A stretch of DNA of 64,000 nucleotides from the NCBI RefSeq assembly GCF_000003815.2, contig NC_049996.1:1223246-1287245 (forward strand). The letters are read 5' to 3'. Positions 1 through 11,500 of this stretch are shown here, piece by piece. The stretch comes from Branchiostoma floridae. Taxonomy: Eukaryota; Chordata; Leptocardii; Amphioxiformes; Branchiostomatidae. A program made the translations under genes and the position numbers. Within the stretch, counting starts at the first letter, position 1. The number at the start of each line of letters is the position of its first letter. The notes beneath the pieces are model-generated. The model was given only the letters and a program-made list of their open reading frames with translations. It was not told the DNA's origin and searched no databases.

Positions 1-450
1 TACAAAATAGATATAGCTGGATAGGGTAGGGTGTTAGGAACACAGAGAACAGGAACATGATGTTTATACAAAATAAATAATACTGGATAGGGTAGCATGT
101 TAGGAACACAGAGAACAGGAACATGATGTTTATACAAAATGAATAATACTGGATAGGGTAGCATGTTAGGAACACAGAGAACAGGAACATGATAATTATA
201 CAAAATAAATATAACTGGATAGGGTATCATGTTAGGAACACAGAGAACAGGAACATGATAATTATACAAAATAAATATAACTGGATAGGGTAGCATGTTA
301 GGAGCACAGGGAACAGGAACATGATAATTATTCAAAACAAATATAAATGGATAGGGTAGCATGTAAGGAACACAGAGAACAGGAACATGATAATTATACA
401 AAATAAATATAACTGGAAAGAGTAGCATGTTAGGAACACAGAAAACATTG
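1..450. repeat. 66-bp tandem repeat array
   Basis: Seven near-identical units with a strict 66-bp spacing (the word TACAAAAT or its variant recurs at 1, 67, 133, 199, 265, 331 and 397). Each unit carries GGATAGGGTAGCATGTTAGG and GAACACAGAGAACAGGAAC. The array decays after about 440 and its left edge is outside the window. No open frame runs through it. It is an ordinary minisatellite. Confidence 0.95.
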
Positions 451-3400
451 TTGATCAGGGGTAATTATAACGAAATTGATAAATATGCAAAATCTATCAT
501 AATTGTAAAAACTACATGGTAATTATGTAAAATAGACATGCCGTCATGTACAATAGGAAAATCATGATTATTATATTGAATGTACAGTTAACTGTCAATC
601 CCATCTGCGTAAATCAGAATATAGTTTTTCATTGGAGGTAATATTTTTGATTAAATTGTAGTAGACACATGTGCTGTAATCTCACAAGCAAGTTTTATTA
701 TTGCCTGAATAGAACCGCATGTAATTCATGTCAGTATCCATTATAAATAGTTGCATCTAGATAAATAGCGGACTTGCTGACGCAGTACTTTTTATTGTCC
801 AGACATTCAACCAATACAAAATTAATGACCACAGTAGCCACCATTTTTGAAGTGAAGGGAAAAATAATTGAATGAAACTTCATGTTCCTAGCCTGATAAA
901 TTTTCCCTTTTAGAGATGCCCTTGCAGTTTTATCACAGTACATATACATGTACATGACTTTGTACACTGTGAAAGGAAATATCTGTTTATAGGTAATTCT
1001 GCCACCTAAAATGCAGATGATCCTACAAGCTCTGACGTTACTGAAAAACTCGTAACTTTTTTAAAAGGTTAAACATAAAACATATCGTATGAGATCAAAT
1101 TTTTTTATTTCATTGCAAAATGAATGTCATTATTCTCATCCATATAAATTCTTGATGAATCTGTTGTGATAGTTCAAAAGATGCATTTCATGACTCCATC
1201 TTTTGTTTGAAATGTAAAACTGTTTCTTTTTGTAATCCTCCAAATATTATACAGGTTAAACGATGTATTAACTTGTTAGTGCCCAGCCCATTTGCAGACT
1301 GCCGGCAATGCGTCATGTCTGCAGTAAGGCTTATCTCTGTAGGGATTGTTCATTTCATACACTTGTATGGGGGTTAGGGTGCCAACGCTTTAGGGTTGTA
1401 CCTAGGGAGAGTAAATTCAATGGAATTTATGACAAAAGTATCCTTGGTTATCCAAGATATGTATGGAAATCATCTGTAATTTTCCAGCAATAGAATTGCC
1501 ATTACACGATTGTCCAATGAAAGACGTCATTACACGATTTTCCAATAAAAGACGTCACCACGCGATTTTCAAGTGTAAGACGTTATCACCACTTTCCGGT
1601 AAGAGACGCCATTACATGATTTTCCAGTCAAGTACGTCAATGCAGGATTTTCCAATGAAAGACGTCATTACAGTGTAGTATCCTTTCTAAATAGCTTCAC
1701 AGATTCGCAGCACCAAATATGGTGATGTTTAATGTAGGCATCATCGTCATAATTGTCATTTCTCGGTACTAAGCCTGAAATATGACTATTTCCATCTCCA
1801 CACTGCCTGGTTTTTAATAAATCATGGCTGGAAAGTTCAATTATGTTGGTAACATTCATTATGCAGCAGTATTATGCTGTTACTGTTTAAATCAAAGAAA
1901 ATTGGACTTTTTGAACTGAATATGAATATTCATGGTTGATGCCATAGTCCAATTTTCCCTCTGCGTTGGAAGTGATAGTAGTTGGATCCTGCTACAATAT
2001 ATTAAAGATTTGTTTGGAAGGTACAATTGATCAGAAAAAAGCTAATAATTTTGGTGATCCTCCAATTTGTGCAAATCATTATGTTTTGAAAAAAAGCAGT
2101 ATCGAAATGTTATTCAATTGTTGGTTACATCAAATGATGCTCAATGATATTTCTAAAAAAAAGATCAGAAAAAAAAGAGCTAGGAAAGAAAAGAGTTTTT
2201 TAAATGTTTTGTATATATATATTATATATATACATTGTATGTATATTATATGTTATGATCATATTGAATCAATGACAGATAATGATACTCCTATATTTAT
2301 GTTTTTTTCATAGATATACGTTGTGTATGGTAAAATTGGTGAAAGCACTTGCCTAATATTTAGAGCTATACGTGCCTTCTGCCAAGGTGTTATTAGTATC
2401 TCCCCTTGCATTTGAAAAGTCCACGATGTGTGAATAACAAAATTCTTTGTACATGCACACAGTCTTGTGTTTGAGTCAACCAATGTTTTTGGTGACTGTT
2501 TGTCACGTGTTCCTAGGGGAAATTCTGACTGGTTTTCATTGCACAATTGCATCTAGGTGTCATTGCTTATAGGTATACACTCCCAAATGTACATAATGTA
2601 AAGTATACATAGATAGTTAAATGTAGTGTTCACAAAGCAGCCCCAAATGTAAAGGAGTGTATTATATTTTCAAGGCATTGTAAACCCTGCATATCTACAA
2701 AAATCTATGAGCCAGTCAGAATTGCCCTGAGGAAGGTCACAGACAGTGTGTACAAAGGGTTTTGTCATTCAGTGACCTACCAACCTGATGAAACTATTCA
2801 TGGAAGTGCTTGATGTGTATTGGCTTTGTCCTAGGCCTGTTTTCTCTTGTCTGCCTCCTCTGTCCTGCATATTACCTACACTAGAGTACACAACTGAGGA
2901 AAGATCCAGAAAATTTCAACATTGATTTTGATTACTTTGTACACAATATTCAAGGCTAAACTTAGTCTATCTCAATATAAGGGTACACAATTTTCTTTCC
3001 TTGGTTCTCTGCCAATTTAAGGTTACTAAACATTTAGCAATTAGAAAACAGAGAGCTAGGAGAAAAACTTGACAGTAGTCCAACTCCCCAAAACTGTGTG
3101 TTTTGGACTAGATCATCATCATCATATCTTGTCGCTGTAACTCCATATAGTCTCTTCAGACTAGATAGTTATCAATGACACCTAGCTGCAGTGCAAAGTC
3201 AACTACTAGTAGCCATTTTTGTGCCATAAAAAGATGACAGATGGTCATTGAAACGTCTGCTCTTGAAAAACAAGTGGTTGTCTATAAAGAACTTTGTTCT
3301 CCAGTCATTATTTACAGTGCGTGCCAAGGTTAGGCTAAGGTCACATTTCCACAAAGGGGCCCGGCCAGGCAGCTTTCGGGAACAATAAGTATGATATAAA

Positions 3401-3705
3401 AGACAACAATAACACAAAATGGACCAAAAATAATTCAACAGCATACATTGTTCATATTTATTGTCATGAACTTAAATTTTTCGATTCCGCAAACAGCCCG
3501 GCCGGGCCCCGGGTAGGAAATGTGAAGTAGGCGTTAGACAGTGCCATTGGGCTCAAATTGTTGCTCTGAAATATTTTATTTCTTATCTCTGCATTATCAT
3601 TTAGAATCTGAGAACCAACAAAAGAAATTGGTGCAGCTAATGATAAGAGTACATGCAACATGATGATCAAGATTGTGCTCACACAAGTTATCTATCTCTC
3701 TGTAG
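451..3705. other. No gene recognised; AT-rich flank or intron
   Basis: No convincing exon was found on either strand. At 1496-1675 a loose repeat of GACGTCATTACACGATTTTCC-like words recurs about every 30 bp. The short open frames here lack splice sites and recognisable domains. Because a + strand terminal exon follows at 3706, part of this stretch is probably the last intron of that gene. Confidence 0.5.
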
Positions 3706-3810
3706 GACGAGCCTCCCGATCTGGATACCCCTGGAGCCGGCAAATCCTCCCCTCAAGCTAACGGGCCCACACAGTCCAATGGAACTGCTAATGGAGCATC
3801 AAAAACTTAG
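3706..3810 (+). CDS. Terminal coding exon of an unidentified upstream gene
   Basis: A good acceptor (pyrimidine run CTATCTCTCTGTAG) is followed by 34 open codons and a TAG stop. The peptide starts DEPPDLDTPGAGKSSPQ and ends NGTANGASKT. It is low in complexity, rich in Gly, Ser, Asn, Thr and Pro, and acidic at the start, which is typical of a disordered C-terminal tail. The rest of the gene lies before this window or in exons I cannot recognise. No family is assigned. It reads in phase 0 from the acceptor. It could be a chance open stretch, but splice site, base composition and stop together favour a real last exon. Confidence 0.55.
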   Translation, partial: DEPPDLDTPGAGKSSPQANGPTQSNGTANGASKT

Positions 3811-4559
3811 AAACCCCACAACGGTGTCAACACAGAACAGTTTCTGGAGCCACTACAGAATCTGGCATCAACAACATCACTTAGCACATGTTTATAGACT
3901 AGAATCATTGTTACCTTTGTCTGACAACTATATCCATTTTACATAACGTCAAAACACTTGTTCTCAGTGAACATTTCAGGGTTTTGTTTTAGGAACAATT
4001 ACACGTACAGTGAGTTCCACAACCTCTTACCAGCTCAAATCATGGTAAGATTCTCTAGAATCTTGTACATCTGTAACCTCAAGTCATGCCGTTATTTCTA
4101 GAAGAAGTTCCCTGCACACATCTCAAGGGCTATACATAACTGCATCTTGGACTAACGTTGTGATAAGATGTCTAGCTGAGGAGAGAAGAAGACGATGTAA
4201 CAAGAAGCAGGGTGTTGTGCTTCTTTAGGTACTTTCTATAAGTAGGCATTTCTACAATGTGTGTGTGTGAACATATCACCGGTAATGAACAAAACTTACA
4301 GGTACTAAGAATAGGTCAATTGATGGAAAAATGGGTGTTATATATATTATATAAAACAAAGATAGAGTTAACATAACAGTTAACATGATAATTCTATTAT
4401 GTTAAGGATCTTTAGTCCCTCTTTGCGACATCTGCCATTTGCAGTTATTGTCTTTTGTGTATGTGTTACCATTTGCAGACTGTAATATAGCGGCCAGATT
4501 GACACAGAATAGTTACTTCTAGCATCACGAACAGAATAGAACTCTACAATATTCTGTGC
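3811..4559 (+). other. Probable 3' UTR or intergenic sequence after the terminal exon
   Basis: No coding potential was seen. No strong poly(A) signal could be tied to the exon ending at 3810, so where the transcript ends is unknown. Confidence 0.3.
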
Positions 4560-4809
4560 CAGGGTTGTAGCCAGCTAAAAATTATTTTCCGTCCCCTCGA
4601 TTTTGAATGGCTTTTGCGCAGCGTTCCTAGGGGGGTCTGGGGGCATGCTCCCAAGGAAAATTTTGAAATCAAGACCTTCTGAAATGCTTTTTCCTGCATT
4701 TTGAGGGTTAAATTTTGCTCACATAGGACGGGATGGGCAAATTTTTTGTCCGTCCCCAGCTGCAAAATTCTGTCAAAGGACGGAAGCTCGGGTGCTGGCT
4801 ACAACCCTG
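4560..4809. mobile_element. 250-bp MITE with perfect 16-bp terminal inverted repeats
   Basis: It starts CAGGGTTGTAGCCAGC and ends with the exact reverse complement, GCTGGCTACAACCCTG. The CAGGG start resembles hAT-type termini, but the 8-bp flanks (TTCTGTGC and TACCATGC) are not a clean target duplication, so the superfamily is uncertain. The interior includes the inverted words AATTATTTTCCGTCCCCTCG and AATTTTTTGTCCGTCCCC, so it folds back on itself. There is no coding capacity. Confidence 0.85.
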
Positions 4810-6099
4810 TACCATGCACAAAGAAACTCCCATTTTCACATGCATAGTATTTGTCCTACAATGGACATAACCATGTTGGGCATCAGTGCTAGATGGACAG
4901 TTTGGATGCTGGTGACCAGGTGGACATTGTTGTAACACCTGTTATCAACAGAGGATGTTGACCACCTACTGGACTGGTGTTAGAGATGCTCTGGCTCCAT
5001 GGATGGACGTTGGAACAACTGTTAATGAAACTGCTGGTGGATTTGAACTGTGTACTCCTGATATGGTTGCCATGGTACTGGTTGCCATGGTTATTTAACA
5101 ACATGTCACAGTGTCACCAAGGAATCCTGTGCCTGCAACAAGGACAGACATGACCTTGTTTTCATGGCATTTTCTGCAGTGTTCTTTTTTCTGTTAGATG
5201 CAGAAGCTTCCAGCTATTTGCTCTGTACACTTGGTTGATGTTATAACAGTAAGCTGTTTCTTAATGTGTTCAGTCTGTTTCTTAATAATTAGCAACGATA
5301 TGTTGCACAATCATCTGTTAGTTTCTTCAGCACTTGTTAGAGAAAGAGATTCGTGTCATGAAATGCGTAACAAATAGTGATATTTAGTGTTTGTTATCCT
5401 TAAAACTTTATGTTACGACTAATGTCCAACTTGTCCATAGATTGTGGTATCAGTTAACAAAACAATAGTATTTGTTAAGCTTTTATGCATTGCTAGTGGA
5501 ACTGCAACATGATTTATACACCAGCATCTATTAATGATAATAGTAGTGATCTTTCAGAGGACTTGTCTATAGAAAGAGACTGGCACCAACGAGGGACAAA
5601 GTATTTTGAATAATTTTCTTAGTTTCTGAAAGATGCTTTGGTCACGGGACACAAGTTTAAGATGAAATACTCTCCAGAAGTCTATATATAGTATAATGTA
5701 TCTGTATGTATTGAATATCATGATAAAAATATTCATGATATCTAAACCAATGGTCAACAGAAATAACACTTTTGAAGCCTCTCGTATAGAAACTTATGAG
5801 ATCTAACAAGTAATGTACATGCTTGAGTTTTTGGGACGTATTTTAGTTTAGAATTTAGAATATGAAACTAGAGACAATGTACAATGTATATTGTAATGCT
5901 TGTATATAGGACATGATATAAAAGAAATGTGTGTTCATTTTTTCTGAATGTAAATCACATCTATTATATTCTAGAAAAAAAAAAGTTGCTGAAAGAGATT
6001 AAAACTGTATAGAGTAGAAAAGTGCCATGAAATATATCATAATTGTGATGATTATGCTTGTTGTGTAGATCTATAGGCCTTCAATGTGAAGTTACTATG
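4810..6099. other. No feature recognised
   Basis: AT-rich sequence with no exon, RNA gene or clear repeat seen on either strand. The loose GGTGGACATTGTTGTAACACC-like words at 4900-5060 look like a weak, degenerate repeat. Confidence 0.4.
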
Positions 6100-6655
6100 T
6101 GAACTTACTAGAGCTTAAGCCTGTAACTGCATCTACTTCCACATCTACTCCTGAATCTATACTGAAACTTTTGCTTGGTCTTCTTGCTCTCGTGCTCACT
6201 CCAGGCATTAATCCAGGAGCCTTTTCTCCAACGCACTCCTGGAGTTACTCCAGTCTCACTTCCGGGGTTATTCCCAGACTAACATTGTATATTTCTGAAG
6301 CTTCTCCATTACTAAATCTAAGAGCAATCTCAAAATTACTTCTGGAGTTACTCCCAGACTCATTAACTTCTGGAGTATTCTCTCAAACATACATACTCCT
6401 GGACTTACATGTACTCCCAGAGTCACTACTGGAGTTTCTCCATGACTCACTCCGGGAGTTAACTTCAGACTCACTCGTAAAGTAACTCCCAGGCTCCCCT
6501 CTGGTGTCTCTCCTTAAGATAGTCCATGACTGACTCACTCCTGGAGTAACTTCAGGACTCACTCCAAGAGTTACTCCCAGATGCACTCTTGAAGTTATTC
6601 CCAGATTCACTCCTGGAGTAATTCCCAGATTCACTCCTGTAGTTCTTCCCAGAAG
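6100..6655. repeat. Degenerate 24-bp minisatellite (ACTCCTGGAGT core)
   Basis: About twenty diverged units of roughly 24 bp, best preserved at 6530-6650, where ACTCCTGGAGTAATTCCCAG-like words repeat. ACTCC...GGAGT is itself a short palindrome. The period of three makes long open frames on both strands with repeats such as LTPGV and LGVTLGV. These are by-products of the repeat, not genes. Confidence 0.85.
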
Positions 6656-6659
6656 TTGC

Positions 6660-6760
6660 CAAAAAGCAGTTTCTCAAGCAACTGGATATGATTTTGGAAA
6701 CGGTCAGATGTTTCAACTATCATCCACTAGTGTTCGTCAGTGACACTGACGAAACCTACA
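6660..6760. repeat. Dispersed repeat with a perfect 10-bp hairpin
   Basis: It contains AGCAACTGGATATGATTTTG, which occurs again at about 37554-37573. At 6733-6753 the sequence TTCGTCAGTG is followed by one base and its exact reverse complement CACTGACGAA. This is probably the remnant of a short interspersed element. Confidence 0.6.
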
Positions 6761-8029
6761 TCGTCAAAAGGTACATGTATGTAAGAACTGATAAGAGGAA
6801 AAAGAAAGCAGTGATTCTGTAAAAAGAGTCATTATTAAAAAAAAGATGTTATTTTAAGCCTTTTCACACAATCAAAGTCATATCAAGTTGCTTGAGTAAC
6901 TTCTCTTGTGTCTACTCTCAGCATTTTTTATGCTATCATTAATAGTTACTGTAATAATTTCTTCTTTTTCAAAGTTCAGATGTAAACCCTTTGTAGCAAG
7001 TATACAAGTGGAGTATATATATTAAGTGATATGTGCAATAATGAAGTGTCAAATGTTGTATGTGTCAAATAGATTAATATAAACCATGAAAGGTAAATAT
7101 TCCTGGTACCAATAACTTACTCATTTAGGATTGTAACTGTGGTAGTCCAAAATTTAGACCACTAGATTAGAGAACCAGTAATTATGCAATTGTACCATCT
7201 AGAATGTTTTCCTTGCTGTCTCTAGTTTTGTACATTTTTGGACCAAAAAAAAGAGGACTTTCTAGCTTAACGCTGCAGGCAGCTTGAAAAGAAAGATACC
7301 ATGGAAAGTAGTCTAGCAAACCGACTTTGGAAAGAGAAAAAAAGACCTCATTTCAGCAAAGTTTATGTTTTTTGTAAGTAAAATGTATTTTAGAGCTTTT
7401 AAAGTAAAGCTAAGAATGTTGATAAAGAATGCATATCTGTGTGAACTATGGTGACTCTACAGTTAAGTGGCAAAGAATAAAGAAAAAGTACTTATGTATA
7501 TCTTGTATGTCTGACAGTGTGTTCTTTGTGTGCTTCATATTGCTGTCAATGCTACTAGTACCATTGATGATGAATATTAATGTTGTAACCTGTGACAGAG
7601 TTAAAAATGCTGGTTGCATAAATGCACTGTGCACCAAAAATTAAAGTGTGCACCTAAGTTTTGACTGAGGGTGCACTGGTGCAGCACCTAAATATTTATT
7701 TTTGCTTTGAAATGTTCAGATTCAAGCTATAAAAGAGGCACTATCATGATATGTAATTAGGTTTAGCCAACATTTTACCTTTTTTTTTTCTGTGCACCTA
7801 AATTTTAAAGCCAGGTGAATGAATGAATGAATGCACATATGCACTTATTCCCAAACATGAATTTTGAGCCCTGTGTGAGGGAAAATAGTATTGTTGATAT
7901 GGAGGTTGAAACCTGCATGGGTGGTCAAGAAACCGGTATGAGGGAGTAAGTGTTTACCTGGTGGCAGAATATATGAGCAAGATTGATACTATGTGAGTGG
8001 TATTAATGAGTTAGTTTTCCTTAACTCAC
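6761..8029. other. No gene; possible MITE relic near 7640-7876
   Basis: The stretch around 7640-7870 is rich in GTGCACCTAA words and ends in TTTTGAGCCCTG, the same terminus seen in the elements ending at 39524 and 63074. No left terminus was found, so it is taken as a decayed copy. Otherwise nothing was recognised. Confidence 0.4.
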
Positions 8030-8388
8030 ATCTGATTGGCAGTCAGAGCCCCTGTCCTTGGTGCTGATTGGTTATCACCAACTCAGTCCTTGGAGCTGAT
8101 TGGTTATCACCATCTCTATCCTTGGTGTTGATTGGTAAACCCCATCCCAGACACAGTCCTTGGTACTGATTGGTTGTGACCATCCCTGTCCTTGGTCCTG
8201 ATTGGTGATCATCATCTCTGCCCTTGATGCTGATTGGTGATCACCATCCCTGTTCTTGTTGCTGATTGGTGGTCACCATCTCTGTCCTTGATGCATATAC
8301 ATGTAGGTAATCTCTACCCCTGTCCTTGGTGCTGATTGGTTGTTACCATCCTTGCCTTTGCTGCTGATTGGTGATCACTAACTCTGTC
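8030..8388. repeat. 31-32-bp tandem array of GCTGATTGGT units
   Basis: About ten copies of a unit reading TCCTTGGTGCTGATTGGTNATCACCAT. The core ATTGG is a CCAAT box read in reverse. A second array of the same unit lies at 8915-9115, on the other side of the next exon, and both begin with GATTGGCAGTCAGA. They are therefore probably one array that was duplicated. Confidence 0.9.
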
Positions 8389-8458
8389 ATAGTTGTCAAC
8401 TAAAATGTAATCTCTTTCAAAGCTTCAATGCTGAGAGATATTTCCCTTCTATCTCCAG

Positions 8459-8546
8459 TCTTCTGGTGCTGCAGCTCCTCCTGTGGATGGCACATCTGCA
8501 CAAGATGGGACAGCCAGACTCAGTCTCAAGTCCACATCTGATAAAT
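8459..8546 (+). CDS. ORP gene: first visible exon, disordered N-terminus
   Basis: The acceptor is CTATCTCCAG and the donor ATAAAT/GTAAGT. It reads 29 codons plus 1 nt ([20 protein letters not shown]...) in phase 0 and leaves in phase 1, matching the next exon. Low-complexity content gives no domain. It is placed by splice sites, phase and position only. Confidence 0.7.
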
Positions 8547-11500
8547 GTAAGTACATGTGTATACTATGTAAACATGTATATTATGTATATGTTAAATTTT
8601 GATGACTTAAAACCTTTACCATTAGATAAGGGTAGGTACCGTCAACATGACATGTACAGGTACAAAACCAGTATTTCTTGTTGAACTAGTCCAAAAAATA
8701 TGTGCCAGAAAGAAACAGTAGACTGGTCTTTTGACATGGACCTGATCCTTTATACAGGGATCTGTGCTAGTATCCACCACAAGTTACATGTATTATACAT
8801 GATGTGATCATTTGAATCATTGTCAACATTCAGTGTTATGGGACTTAATATGTGTATCTATTACTAAATTGCAAGTCAGAGTAATACTTTGTGAGTAGTA
8901 GTTGCATGCCTTTAACACGCTGGATTGGCAGTCAGACTTCCAGTCTTTGGTGCTGATTGGTGGTCTCCATACATGTCCTTGCTGCTGATCGGTGATCATC
9001 ATCCCAGTCATCATCACAGTCCTTGGTGCTGATTGGTTATCACCATACCAGTTATTGGTGCTGATTGGTTATCACCATCTCTGTCCTTGCTACTGATTGG
9101 TGGTCAATTCTAATGCTTGGTTGCAAGCAACTGCAGAACGAGCTATAGCATACATTGTGCCTGTCACATTTGATGTGCATACTGTTTAATTGAATGGTTT
9201 TTTATTGCAGCAACTTCCGGTTCCTCCAAAGAAACACCGTCTCCCAAGAAGGAGAAAGACAGCCCTGACTTGGAGAAGGGAGAGTGGGAGATAGTGGAGG
9301 GGCTGAAAACAGGGACAACAGTGGAGAAGTCCACTCCCAGCAAGTATGAGGGATTCATGCTGAAGAAACGGAAATGGCCACTGAAGGGATGGCACAAGGT
9401 ATGGGATTATCTGGATTAAGATTGTGTTGATTTTCTTAGATGTGGCATTAAATGTGTATGCTGGCAGACACAAGATGATTATTCAGTTGATCTTACTTCG
9501 AAATTGACGGCTTTTGTTGCATAATGAGGCATATAAGAGTTAAAAAGACCAAGTTGTTCAGACACAGTTGTTCACTTAGACAGTTTCTAAGTTTGATATG
9601 TTTCTTAAAGGAAAGCATCAGAAAATCTTCAATTCATTATTTTCCAGTAGTTTACTCATTAAAAAGTTGATTTACGTCAATTTTTACATTAATCCGCCCA
9701 ATATGACCCTGTAGACACGTTTGAACTTCGCGCTCTCCTCCCCTCTCCCGCCGCGCTGGCCGATGACGTAATGGCCTCGTTCTGATTGCCTGCGCGCTGA
9801 CGTCACAAATCAGAATTGAAACTTCTGGCCATGCCAGCCATTTTGCTCGGTGAACCTCGGTCCCTTCGGCGGGAAATCACACCGCCATTCTGGAAGCCAG
9901 TCCGTTGTTGTTGACAATTAACTTCGTGGACCTGTAAGTCGCGTTGTGAGCTGTCTACGAAGCCATAGTCCCCGGGAGACTGAACATGAATTAGCTTGTC
10001 TGCAGCGCAGCGGGTGAACCGCGCGGCGGACGAAATCAAAACAATGGTTTTTGGGGAGGTTCACGCACCGTGCCATTCTGGACTATTACAAGAGCGAGTT
10101 CGGGTCAGTTCTTACCTTCTCCTTTCCGAACAGCACAGTGATAATTACACGTAAGCTTCCACGAATTTTGGTTGAATTCACAGTTGTAGACCTCGTTTGT
10201 TCTACTGACAACATACCCTTGATCGCTACATATCGAACAACCCCCTTTTCGCGCCGAAACAGATAGCACCACAACTTGTACAGATCGTGCGAGTTACGCC
10301 TCGCCTCTCACTTTATTTTCTGTTTCTCGGGTAAATTATCTGGACTGGTCGGTTTTTCAATCATGTAGCTTTGGCGGAGATTGCTGGGGGTTCATTCAAA
10401 ACAAATCACGGACTCTGAAACGAAGCCGACATTTCGCGCCATTCACAATGCTGGCCTGTGTTGTATGTAAAAACAACAATGCTGTATGTATGTTTCGGCG
10501 CGGAAGGGGGATCGTTCGATATGTAGCGATCAAGGGTATGTTGTCAGAGAATGATTTTTTTTAATGTCCCTGCCAGTTGAACAATTGTGAATTCAACCAA
10601 AATTCGTGGAAGCTTACGTGTAATTATCGCTGTGCTGTCCGGAAAGGAGAAGGTAAGAACTGACCCGAACTCGCTCTTGTAATAGTCCAGAATGGCACGG
10701 TGCGTGAACCTCCCCCACCACCATTGTTTTGATTTCGTTCCGTCGCCGCGCGGTTCACACGCAGGCAAGCTTATTCATGTTCAGTCTCCCGGGGACTATG
10801 GCTTCGTAGACAGCTCACAATGCGACTTACAGGTCCACAAAAGTAATTTTCAATGACAACAAACTGAACTCCAGAATGGCGGGGTGATTATTTACCGCTG
10901 AGAGGACCGAGGTTCACCGAGCAAAATGGCTGGCTAGAAGTTTCGGATCCGTGACGTCATACAATCTCAGACGATCAGAACGAGGCCATTACGTCATCGG
11001 CCAGCGCGGCGGGGAGAGGAGGAGAGCGCGAAGTTCAAACGTGTCTACAGGGTCATATTAGGCGGATCAATGTAAAAATTGACGTACATCAACTTTTTAA
11101 TGAGTAAACTACTGGAAAATAAAGAATTGAAAATTTTCTGATGCTGTCCTTTAATCTGTGTCATTGTGATACAACATTGAGGTACATGTGTAGTCATTGG
11201 ATGTTCGTAGAAGTCCCCATACTGAATTTCTCTCTTTTCTCTGCAGAGATTCTTTGTCCTGGAGAAAGGGTTCCTGAAATATGCCAAGAGACTGCAGTCG
11301 GTAGGTCTGCCTTGGAGAGCATTCAATGTGGTGTTCTCTATATTGTACGAGGGGCGTGCAATAAGTAATGGTCCTGACCCACTTCCAGTTGTCTGATCTA
11401 AATGAAATTTTGTATGTGTAATAATTCATATCTCTATGGGTTATGTTGCAAAAGACAGCTCTGAACTAATTGTGGTTTCTGATTTACTGGTGTTTGAACT

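Noticed and set aside
6099-6634. ORFs with LTPGV/LGVT repeats on both strands (silk- or elastin-like look)
   Set aside because: The 24-bp minisatellite has a period divisible by three, so all frames stay open. There is no start context, splice site or signal peptide.
8030-9115. Possible CRISPR array (evenly spaced repeats)
   Set aside because: Animal genome context. Repeats and spacers are not distinct: the whole 32-bp unit is repeated, with no cas genes.
10051-10768. Mirror-image ORFs [18 protein letters not shown] as a possible gene pair
   Set aside because: They are the two arms of the foldback element, short and with no domain or splice sites.
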